The notes under the pieces: model-generated
What the model saw: the letters and a program-made list of their open reading frames with translations, nothing else
Database searches by the model: none
Told to the model about the DNA's origin: nothing
Source: Candidatus Rifleibacteriota bacterium
Lineage (GTDB): Bacteria > Riflebacteria > Ozemobacteria > Ozemobacterales > Ozemobacteraceae
Assembly (NCBI GenBank): GCA_029560455.1
Contig: JAKQKW010000195.1
Location: 1 to 38,561 of the forward strand
Direction of reading: 5' to 3'
Length of the DNA: 38,561 nt
Program-made: the position numbers and the translations under genes
In this document: piece by piece, positions 23,223 through 29,896 of the stretch
How the letters are laid out: each line of letters begins with the position of its first letter
Numbering within the stretch: the stretch's first letter is position 1

Positions 23223-25134
23223 GGGTCAGCAGCTCGGCCGCTTTGGCGTTGCCCTGCATTTCTTCGAACTTCAGCATATCTCTGATGCGGTTTTTGATTA
23301 TCTGCAGCTTCATTTTGCCTTCGTCGGTCTGACCGTTGTAATAAACGGCAAAGTCAACAACCAGCTCAGCTTCACCAGCCGTCAGCGCCTCTTTTATCGC
23401 GTCAAACAGCTCAGCTTCGCCTTTTGCAATCTTCTGGAAAGCAAAATCATATTCGATTTCGGCGGCTGATTTCTTGTTTTCGTCGTTTTCGCCGAGAATG
23501 ATACCGGCCGATTCTTCAATGTTGACGCTGCTGACGATTTCTTCGAGAATCGAGCGGGCCCGCGACCGGTCGGTGCGCCGGGCAGTGCCGTTTGAACTGT
23601 TGCCGGTGCTGCGGCTGGCAACTCTCGGAGCCGCAGAAGCGGCGGCGCCAACCTTGCTGACTCTGAATGAAAACGCTGCAGGGGCGGCATTTTTCGCGAA
23701 CGCCTGCTCGGCCTTCATCGCTTCGGGGCCGCGGTTAACGACCACCATCATCAGGCGGTTATGCTTTTCAGAAATTCTGATAACATCCATGGCCTTGTAG
23801 TCTTTGACATTCAGCCAGGAAACTGCCGGTTCAGCCTGGCCGTCGGCTGAATAAGCAACGACAGCAACGTCGAAAGCGTTGGCATAGCCAGCAGCACTGA
23901 CTTTCTGACCGGCAAACGCAAATCTGGCATCAGCGCCTGAGAAAGCGGAAGGATTTATCTGGATGGCCTTGGCAGACCAGCATTTTACGTGACCTTTACC
24001 CTCGTAGGGTGCGCCGTCAACCTTTATTTCAGGCTTGAGAGCGAAACGTGACAGACTATTTTCGTAACTGTAGGCGCCGCGCGCGATGCGGTCATCGTTC
24101 AGATAGTTGGCGACACAGAAGCTGCGGAAAAGGTTACGCACATTGTTTTTGATACCCTGCTTATCAATGGCGGCATTCAGCCCGGAAAGCCCCTGGGACT
24201 TCTGGGAAACCATGCGTCTGATAAAGGCACGGCGGCGTTCGTCGGTGCTGGCGATGCGTGTCGAAATATACTGAGCCCAGAAATAGACCTGGCCGTAGTT
24301 GGCGAGCATATTATCGTCAGACCATGCAAGCATGTTGTTATCGGGGCTGCGCATATAAGCTTCAACCTGCGACGGGTGCCCGTAGCCGCACAAAAAAGGA
24401 GCCAGCTGCGACAGGCTTTCGTTGACCCAGGTAAATTCTTTCGGATCGGCGCTCCAGTGGATCATGTGCTGAAATTCGTGGGCAAGGACACTCAGAAATT
24501 TATCAGAAGCCGGGTCGCCGGGATAAATATCGAGATAAAGCATTTCGCGCTGGTTGCTGTTCGGAAACTTGCTGCGGCTATAGCAGTCGCCGGCATTGAA
24601 ATAACCGGCGGTAAAGCCTTTAACGCCTTTTTCGGGACTGTAGAAATCTCTAACGTCGAGCAACAGCAGAGTGATTTTCGCTTCGCCATCGATGCCGGGT
24701 GATCTTTCGTTGCCAAACATCGAGCGGCATTCTGCATAAATCTTACCGTCAAAAGCTGCGGCAATGCGGGCAATAGTCTGCGAATTAACGTTGCGGCCCT
24801 GTTCAACATATATCAGGCAGTGCTTGCCGATTTTGGTCAGTCGGGCTTTGGTATTTTCGTGGGCGTTTCTGACAACATTGAAGGTGCTGAAAGTTTCGAT
24901 ATCACCGGCTTCGCGGGGTTTCTGGTCAGCGTAGGCAACCAGCCCTGGAATCTGCGGTGCAGCGGCGGCAGTGCCTGAAAACACTTCAAGATCAGGGGTA
25001 TCGGCCAGAGCTTCTGTCTGACGTGCAAACAACTGCGTCAGATCTACTCCTTCTTCGGTCTGTGAGTATGCCGGCAGAGCAAGTAAAGCGGCAATCACTG
25101 CGGCACAGGCTGATTTAAGGATTTTATTCGGCAT
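23209..25134 (-). CDS. Secreted M30 (hyicolysin-like) metalloprotease, paralogue 1
   Basis: The 641 residues have a signal peptide (1-24, AYS-QT). The N-terminal region contains GIDGEAKITLLLLDVRD and EMLYLDIYPGDPASDKFLSVLAHEFQHMIHW. HExxH is His219-Glu220-His223, and Glu239 in TWVNES fits the third ligand (gluzincin pattern). This matches peptidase family M30, whose members degrade extracellular protein. A beta-rich middle follows, then a low-complexity Ser/Arg/Ala linker (about 500-530) and a helical C-terminus. SD AGGAG precedes the ATG. The stop overlaps the YgjP gene tail. It is a tandem paralogue of the next gene. Confidence 0.88.
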   Translation of the reverse strand: MPNKILKSACAAVIAALLALPAYSQTEEGVDLTQLFARQTEALADTPDLEVFSGTAAAAPQIPGLVAYADQKPREAGDIETFSTFNVVRNAHENTKARLTKIGKHCLIYVEQGRNVNSQTIARIAAAFDGKIYAECRSMFGNERSPGIDGEAKITLLLLDVRDFYSPEKGVKGFTAGYFNAGDCYSRSKFPNSNQREMLYLDIYPGDPASDKFLSVLAHEFQHMIHWSADPKEFTWVNESLSQLAPFLCGYGHPSQVEAYMRSPDNNMLAWSDDNMLANYGQVYFWAQYISTRIASTDERRRAFIRRMVSQKSQGLSGLNAAIDKQGIKNNVRNLFRSFCVANYLNDDRIARGAYSYENSLSRFALKPEIKVDGAPYEGKGHVKCWSAKAIQINPSAFSGADARFAFAGQKVSAAGYANAFDVAVVAYSADGQAEPAVSWLNVKDYKAMDVIRISEKHNRLMMVVVNRGPEAMKAEQAFAKNAAPAAFSFRVSKVGAAASAAPRVASRSTGNSSNGTARRTDRSRARSILEEIVSSVNIEESAGIILGENDENKKSAAEIEYDFAFQKIAKGEAELFDAIKEALTAGEAELVVDFAVYYNGQTDEGKMKLQIIKNRIRDMLKFEEMQGNAKAAELLTLIER

Positions 25135-25172
25135 GCAGGCTTCTATCTCCTGATGAGGATGCTTATTTTTTG

Positions 25173-25178
25173 ATTATA
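25173..25178 (-). promoter_or_regulatory. -10 element upstream of M30 protease paralogue 1
   Basis: On the minus strand a perfect TATAAT (complement of 25173-25178) lies 38 nt before the ATG, so paralogue 1 may be transcribed separately from paralogue 2. No good -35 is visible; a G-rich run occupies that position. Confidence 0.4.
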
Positions 25179-25210
25179 CTGAAACCCACCCCACCCCGCC
25201 ATGCCGCCAG

Positions 25211-25228
25211 CAAAAAAATATTTTTTTG
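25211..25228 (-). terminator. A/T-only palindrome abutting the stop of M30 paralogue 2
   Basis: CAAAAAAATATTTTTTTG is an exact 18-bp palindrome that begins at the base next to the TAA of paralogue 2. On the minus strand it gives an A7...U7 hairpin ending in U7. It lacks the GC stem of a usual intrinsic terminator, so weak termination or a protein site are both possible. Confidence 0.4.
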
Positions 25229-27004
25229 TTACCTGCAGAAGTTAAAGGTTTCAGCTTCTTTGAGGGTTTTGCGCAGCGGCGCGACCAGTTCGGCCTTGAT
25301 TTCGCCGGCTTCGATCATCTCGTCGACCGAGACAGAAACATTCTCGCTGCCGCTTTCAAGCTGTCTCTGCAGTTCGGCAGTCAGGGCATTGCGGGCGGTT
25401 TCGAGCTGCTGCAGAGCGATCATCACTGCGGCTTCGTCTGAAGTTTCAAGATTGCCGGCAGCACCAGCATAGGCGGCAACCGTGGCTCTGACATCGACCG
25501 GAGCAATGGCTCTGGCAACTGCAGCACCAGAATCGGTGACCTTAACGGTATATTTCATGCCGATGGCGTTGGCGTAAACACGGTCGTCGACTTCTTCGTC
25601 GGCCTGGGCGACAATGATCAGCATTGCGGAGTCAAAGCCGGCAGTAGCATCGATGGCGATTTCCCCACCCTGCAGTTTGCTGCCGATTGGCTGCACGTTG
25701 ATGTATGAAATCTGCGACGGTTTCATGCCGGTTGAATCCTGCATCAAGAGAGCAACGGTAAACGAATTATACTGGTCTTCACCCATCTTGCCACGGAAAC
25801 CCTGAAAGCTGACCTTCAGGCTGCTACGGGCGTTGGCAAGGTCGATTTTCACGGCATCGGCGCTCCAGAGGAAAACTTCGCCGGCAACTTCGCCAGGCAG
25901 CACCGCAACGGTGTCTGAAACCGGCAGTTTCAGCTTGCCGAGGGTTTTATCATAGCCGAATTCGCCTTTGGCGACGCGGGTATCGTTGACGAAGTTGGCG
26001 ATGGCGAAACGGTCAAAAGTCTGGGTAAAGCCTCTGGAAACGGCCCCGAGAGCTTCTACATAGCCCGCGACGCCCTGTTTCTTCGATGCGACAAGGCTTT
26101 TGAAGAACTGCGTGCGCATTTCGGGATTTTCGCGCAGGTAATGGTGCAGGATGTAGTAGTTCCAGAGGTAGACCTGGCCGTAGTTGGCGAGCATCTGCTG
26201 CTTTGACCAGGCGGTAAGACTGTTGTCGGGAGTGCGCATGAAAGAAACAACCTGATTGGCGTGACCGAAACCGCAGAGATAGGGCGCGATCTGCGAACAG
26301 GCTTCGTTTACCCAGGTGTATTCTGACGAATCCTGGTTGAAATGAATCATGTGCTGGAATTCGTGAGCAATCGTATTCTGAAAACGATCTGACGCCGGGT
26401 CAGATGGGTTGATATCGAGGTAAAGCATTTCGCGCTCGTTCGATTTGAGGTGGGCCGGCAGTTTTTCCTGCTGGTAAGCATCGATGGCGTAGAAATAACC
26501 GCCGACGAAGCCGCCGGTGCCGTTGTAGCCGTCTTTGATATCGAACATCAGCAGATAGATGCGGTCATCACCGTCGATGCCGGGTTTCCATTCTGAGCCG
26601 AAGTTTGTGGTGTTGGTCGGGTAGATGACTTCATCAAAGCTTTTGCGCACCTTTTCGATCGCTTCGGGGGCGAGGGTCTTGCCTTCTTCGAGAAAAACAT
26701 AGCAGTTTTTGCCGATGGCCTTGAGCACGGCGCGGGTTTCTTCGAACTTGTTTTCGACGATGTTTTTGGTCCAGAAGGTCTGGGTATCGCCGATCGCAAA
26801 GCTACGGATTTCTGGAGCGGCAGCGCGGTTGCGCATCAGAAACATCGGTTCCGGGTCACGGCTGACCGTGTCGATAACCGATCTGACTTCTTCTTCAAAC
26901 AGGTGTGTAGCGTCAACCCAGTCATTCTGCGCCGAAGCCGACACAGAAACAAGCATGAAAAAAGCTGCAATGCTGGTAGCGATACTCTTCAAACCTGATT
27001 TCAT
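25229..27004 (-). CDS. Secreted M30 (hyicolysin-like) metalloprotease, paralogue 2
   Basis: The 591 residues have a signal peptide (1-25, ASA-QN). The catalytic region aligns with paralogue 1: PGIDGDDRIYLLMFDIKDGY, EMLYLDINPSDPASDRFQNTIAHEFQHMIHF (His214-Glu215-His218) and TWVNEACSQIAPYLCGFGHANQV (Glu234). MLANYGQVYLWNYYI is shared too. The C-terminus differs, with an Ala-rich and helical tail, so the pair diverged mainly after the protease domain. GGAG precedes the ATG. It lies divergent to dnaJ. The two proteases in tandem suggest gene duplication and a shared extracellular digestive or envelope role. Confidence 0.88.
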   Translation of the reverse strand: MKSGLKSIATSIAAFFMLVSVSASAQNDWVDATHLFEEEVRSVIDTVSRDPEPMFLMRNRAAAPEIRSFAIGDTQTFWTKNIVENKFEETRAVLKAIGKNCYVFLEEGKTLAPEAIEKVRKSFDEVIYPTNTTNFGSEWKPGIDGDDRIYLLMFDIKDGYNGTGGFVGGYFYAIDAYQQEKLPAHLKSNEREMLYLDINPSDPASDRFQNTIAHEFQHMIHFNQDSSEYTWVNEACSQIAPYLCGFGHANQVVSFMRTPDNSLTAWSKQQMLANYGQVYLWNYYILHHYLRENPEMRTQFFKSLVASKKQGVAGYVEALGAVSRGFTQTFDRFAIANFVNDTRVAKGEFGYDKTLGKLKLPVSDTVAVLPGEVAGEVFLWSADAVKIDLANARSSLKVSFQGFRGKMGEDQYNSFTVALLMQDSTGMKPSQISYINVQPIGSKLQGGEIAIDATAGFDSAMLIIVAQADEEVDDRVYANAIGMKYTVKVTDSGAAVARAIAPVDVRATVAAYAGAAGNLETSDEAAVMIALQQLETARNALTAELQRQLESGSENVSVSVDEMIEAGEIKAELVAPLRKTLKEAETFNFCR

Positions 27005-27025
27005 TCTTTGCTCCAGTTAAAAGTG

Positions 27026-27044
27026 TTTGCTTTGAGCAAGCAAA
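27026..27044. promoter_or_regulatory. Inverted repeat upstream of M30 paralogue 2
   Basis: TTTGCTT (27026-27032) and AAGCAAA (27038-27044) form a perfect 7-bp inverted repeat with a 5-nt spacer, 22 bp before the protease ATG. It may be an operator or an mRNA leader hairpin. It is not the CIRCE heat-shock motif. Confidence 0.35.
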
Positions 27045-27149
27045 AAGTCTGCCACTGGGAGAAGTCTTGTGTGGAGCAAGAATGGGGCTTCGAGCCGTAA
27101 AGCGGTGCCAGTTTTCTGGCAGGCCGGTGCAAATTTCTGGCAACAAATT

Positions 27150-27178
27150 TTGGCAGTCAAAAAACTTTGTGATATAAT
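27150..27178 (+). promoter_or_regulatory. Near-consensus promoter reaching to the dnaJ start codon
   Basis: TTGGCA (27150-27155), a 17-bp spacer and TATAAT (27173-27178) with an extended TG at 27170-27171. The -10 ends 7 nt before the ATG at 27186, so the mRNA should be leaderless. The -35 lies in the second copy of a short tandem repeat (AAATTTCTGGCA at 27131-27142, AAATTTTGGCA at 27145-27155). Confidence 0.8.
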
Positions 27179-27185
27179 TCGGGCC

Positions 27186-28079
27186 ATGAAAGACTATTAC
27201 AAGATACTCGAAGTGCCACAGAACGCCAGCAAGGAAGACATCAAAAAAGCTTTCAAGCGCCTGGCAAAGAAGTATCACCCTGATATCAACAAGGGCGATC
27301 ACAAGGCTGAAGAGAAATTCAAGGAAATTTCCGAGGCTTATGAGGTTCTCGGGCGCGATGATGAGCGGCAGAAATACGATGCCGCCCGTCTGGGCCGCGG
27401 TTCGTTCAATTTTGAAGGTTTTTCGAAAGAGGGCCCGTTCGGCGATTTTTTCAGTTCAGGTTCCGGCAACACCGGCGACTTTTTCGAACAGATTCTCAAC
27501 AGTCTGAATCTCGGCGGAGGCGACCGCGGCAAAAGTGGCGGCTCACCATTCGGCGGCTTTGAGAGCTTTTTCGGTTCGCGCAGCCACGGTGGGCATGGTG
27601 GCCATTCACAACAGTCGGCGGCGACGTTGAAAGTACCCCTTTCGACCGCAGTTTCGGGCGGCAAGGTTCAGGTCAGCGGCCTGCCCGGTGGCACACAGAC
27701 GATCGATATTCCGTCGGGTTCGACGAACGGTTCGGTTTTCCGGGTCAGCACTTCTGGCGGTTCCTACAACCTGAAGCTCGAAATTGAAGACGAGCACCCG
27801 TTCAAGGTCAGAGGTCACAACATCGAGACGACAATTTGCGTAAATCTGGCACAGGCGGTATTGGGCAGCAAAATCAAGCTGAAAGACCCGCGCGGCCAGG
27901 ATTTCATTCTCACCATCCCCCCCGGCAGCCAGCCTGGTGACGCTCTGCGCCTGCGTGGCCTCGGTCTTCCCGGCGGTGACCTGATGGTAAAAATTGAAGT
28001 CGCGATTCCCAAAAACCTCAGCGAAGACGAAAAGAAACACTTCGCCGACCTCGCCACCAAAATGGGCTGGCGCTACTGA
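27186..28079 (+). CDS. DnaJ-class co-chaperone of the CbpA type
   Basis: The 297 residues open with a J domain ([30 protein letters not shown] in KKYHPDIN at about 33-35) that stimulates DnaK ATPase. A Gly/Phe/Ser-rich linker follows (about 75-145), then two DnaJ C-terminal beta domains ([66 protein letters not shown]). There is no CxxCxGxG zinc finger, so it is CbpA-like and not DnaJ proper. The ATG at 27186 starts the conserved J domain. A longer in-frame reading from 27069 has no homology and overlaps the promoter. No SD sequence is present. Confidence 0.92.
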   Translation: MKDYYKILEVPQNASKEDIKKAFKRLAKKYHPDINKGDHKAEEKFKEISEAYEVLGRDDERQKYDAARLGRGSFNFEGFSKEGPFGDFFSSGSGNTGDFFEQILNSLNLGGGDRGKSGGSPFGGFESFFGSRSHGGHGGHSQQSAATLKVPLSTAVSGGKVQVSGLPGGTQTIDIPSGSTNGSVFRVSTSGGSYNLKLEIEDEHPFKVRGHNIETTICVNLAQAVLGSKIKLKDPRGQDFILTIPPGSQPGDALRLRGLGLPGGDLMVKIEVAIPKNLSEDEKKHFADLATKMGWRY

Positions 28080-28090
28080 CGACGCCAGCC
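28065..28090 (+). other. Strong hairpin enclosing the dnaJ stop codon
   Basis: GGCTGGCG (28065-28072) pairs perfectly with CGCCAGCC (28083-28090); the 10-nt loop contains the TGA. No U-tract follows, so it is not a standard terminator. It could stabilise the mRNA end or affect termination of translation. Confidence 0.5.
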
Positions 28091-28176
28091 TGCGGCCGCC
28101 AAAATAAGTGTCAAAAGCAAAACGAAGTTTTTCAGATACATGCGTGTCTAGCGCAAAATAACGATGAGGATTTCAA

Positions 28177-29115
28177 TTGAGCATTAATAATAGAATAGAG
28201 AAGGTTAAGCCTGTCAGTGAGGGGACAAAAGCAAAGGCTCAGAAAGCTGAATTCGTCAAGTGGATGGGGCCGCTTCTGGACGCATTGCGCCAACTTGGCG
28301 ACTCGGGAACACCGAAAGAAGTTTCAGAGCTTATAGCAAAAAACCTGAATCTGCCTGACGAAAAAGTTGAAGAATTGATGGAAAGCGGAACACCAAGGTT
28401 TCATAACCAGGTCTGCTGGGCAAGGCAATACCTTGTATGGGAAGGTTTAATACTTTCTGAGAAACGTGGTGTCTGGCAGCTTTCAAAACAGGGGCGAAAA
28501 ACATTTTTGGGCGAAGATGACAGCAGACGCCTTTTCAAAAAATGGGTGGATGCTCATGTAAAGCATCGCAAGGGAAAACAGGAAACAGAAATATCGATCG
28601 AGAAAAAAGATGCACCTGAAGAAAAAATTGAAAGTATCGACAGCATTGAAGAATTCTCGCATCGCGAAAAGCTGCTCGCTATTTTAAGAAAAATTTCGCC
28701 AGACGGTTTTGAACGCTTGTGTAAATATATTCTGAGGCTATACGGATTTGAAAACGTCGAAGTCACACCCAAGGGCAGGGACGGTGGAATAGATGGTTAT
28801 GGCACATTGCAGCTGAATCCTTTTGTAAGTTTTAAAGTTATATTTCAGTGCAAAAGATATAGCGGGACGGTCTCCAGAGCACAAATCGGAGATCTAAGAA
28901 ATGCAATGATAGGAAGAGCAGACAAAGGCATAATGATAACTACCGGGAATTTTTCTGAAGACGCAAAACGGGAAGCTGCAAGAGAAGGGGCTCCGCCAAT
29001 TGAGCTTATTGACGCTGAAACCCTGATCAATATGATGGAAAAAGAAGAAATTGGGCTCAAACCAAGAACAATATATGATGTTGATTACCAGTTTTTTGAC
29101 AAATACATGGAATAA
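28177..29115 (+). CDS. mrr: Mrr family restriction endonuclease (type IV-like)
   Basis: The 312 residues have an Mrr N-terminal winged-helix DNA-binding domain (about 25-115: WMGPLLDALRQLGDSGTPKEVSELIA, WARQYLVWEGL, GVWQLSKQGR). An acidic linker follows, then the Mrr catalytic domain (about 165-290): GRDGGIDGYG with Asp206 and FQCKRY with the Gln224-x-Lys226 form of the PD-(D/E)xK site, then ITTGNFSEDAKREA. Mrr enzymes cut methylated foreign DNA. The start is TTG, supported by GAGGA 8 nt upstream; the first ATG is 28 codons in. Base composition is AT-richer than the neighbours. With VapBC next to it, it looks like an acquired defence cassette. Confidence 0.88.
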   Translation: MSINNRIEKVKPVSEGTKAKAQKAEFVKWMGPLLDALRQLGDSGTPKEVSELIAKNLNLPDEKVEELMESGTPRFHNQVCWARQYLVWEGLILSEKRGVWQLSKQGRKTFLGEDDSRRLFKKWVDAHVKHRKGKQETEISIEKKDAPEEKIESIDSIEEFSHREKLLAILRKISPDGFERLCKYILRLYGFENVEVTPKGRDGGIDGYGTLQLNPFVSFKVIFQCKRYSGTVSRAQIGDLRNAMIGRADKGIMITTGNFSEDAKREAAREGAPPIELIDAETLINMMEKEEIGLKPRTIYDVDYQFFDKYME

Positions 29116-29197
29116 AAAGCCATGCCTGAATAGAAATTTCGTAATAAGTTTGTTGCTGCTCTACAATCAGATTGAATATCAAAGCAAACAACATCTA

Positions 29198-29206
29198 TGG
29201 TATGAT
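29198..29206 (+). promoter_or_regulatory. Extended -10 promoter of the toxin-antitoxin pair
   Basis: TG-G-TATGAT (29198-29206) puts transcription start near 29213, giving a leader of about 32 nt with GGAG before the antitoxin ATG at 29245. No good -35 is seen. The 129-bp gap after mrr holds nothing else recognisable. Confidence 0.5.
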
Positions 29207-29244
29207 CAAGGTGAGCGGAACTCGGCCGAATATATGGAGTATTT

Positions 29245-29433
29245 ATGCCCAGAATGAAAAAGCATAACGTTGATAAGACAGAGGCTAAGACGATGACAGT
29301 GGAAGAACTGTTAAATTCTGGATTAGTCGGAATATGGAAGGATCGAACAGATATAAAGGATAACGTCGACTTCGCGCGGGAACTTCGAGAGAAAGCCTGG
29401 ACACACAAGGACGAAGAGCATGATTCTCGTTGA
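29245..29433 (+). CDS. Putative VapB-type antitoxin
   Basis: This 62-residue, highly charged protein lies directly upstream of a PIN toxin and overlaps it by 14 bp. That arrangement is typical of VapBC operons, where the antitoxin binds the toxin and autoregulates. The sequence (VDKTEAKTMTVEELLNSGLVGIW then DRTDIKDNVDFARELREKAW) has no clear AbrB or RHH signature that I can name. The C-terminal helix FARELREKAW fits the toxin-binding tail seen in small VapB antitoxins. GGAG lies 6 nt before the chosen ATG. The assignment rests mainly on context. Confidence 0.75.
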   Translation: MPRMKKHNVDKTEAKTMTVEELLNSGLVGIWKDRTDIKDNVDFARELREKAWTHKDEEHDSR

Positions 29434-29809
29434 TACCGACATCCTGGTAGATATTCAACGTCAATACCCACCAGCGATTGCCTGGCTTAAATCTCTCGGC
29501 ATGAATACACCTTTGGCTATTTCTGGTTTTTCATTGTTTGAGTTGATGGCAGGAGCTGAAAACAGGCTGCAGATGCAACGAATAAAAAAACTTTTCAAAC
29601 CATTTCCCCTTTTTTGGCCGACAACAGGAGACTATAGAAGGGCTATTCAAACATTTTCAATGGCTCGGCTGAGTCATGGCTCAAGCATTGCAGATATTCT
29701 GATTGGTGAGACGGCAGTTGGCCTTGGAGTTCCAATACACTCTTTCAATGAAAAACATCTTTCAGTCGTTCCAAGGCTCGAAATAGAAAAGCCATATTCC
29801 AGAGTTTGA
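29420..29809 (+). CDS. vapC: VapC-type PIN-domain ribonuclease toxin
   Basis: The 129 residues form one PIN domain. VDTDILVD gives Asp5, SLFELMAG gives Glu41, and SSIADILIGETA gives Asp92 and Glu97. VPIHSFNEKHLSVVPRLEI closes the fold, with Asn110 where Asp or Asn is usual. These acids bind Mg2+ for RNA cleavage, often of initiator tRNA or rRNA. The ATG lies inside the antitoxin gene in another frame, so the two are translationally coupled. It belongs with mrr to an AT-richer insert. Confidence 0.88.
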   Translation: MILVDTDILVDIQRQYPPAIAWLKSLGMNTPLAISGFSLFELMAGAENRLQMQRIKKLFKPFPLFWPTTGDYRRAIQTFSMARLSHGSSIADILIGETAVGLGVPIHSFNEKHLSVVPRLEIEKPYSRV

Positions 29810-29896
29810 TTTCACATTCTGGCAATTAACCCAAAGCATCGAGCAAGGCAGAGAAATCTCCCGGGCATTCAACGTCTGCTACCAGCTCAAATTTAC

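Noticed and set aside
27118..27130. Sigma-54-like TGGCA...TGC sequence upstream of dnaJ
   Set aside because: The GG to GC distance is one base too short, and a strong sigma-70 promoter lies downstream.
27069..27185. N-terminal extension of DnaJ
   Set aside because: The extension has no homology and contains the promoter. The J domain starts at 27186.
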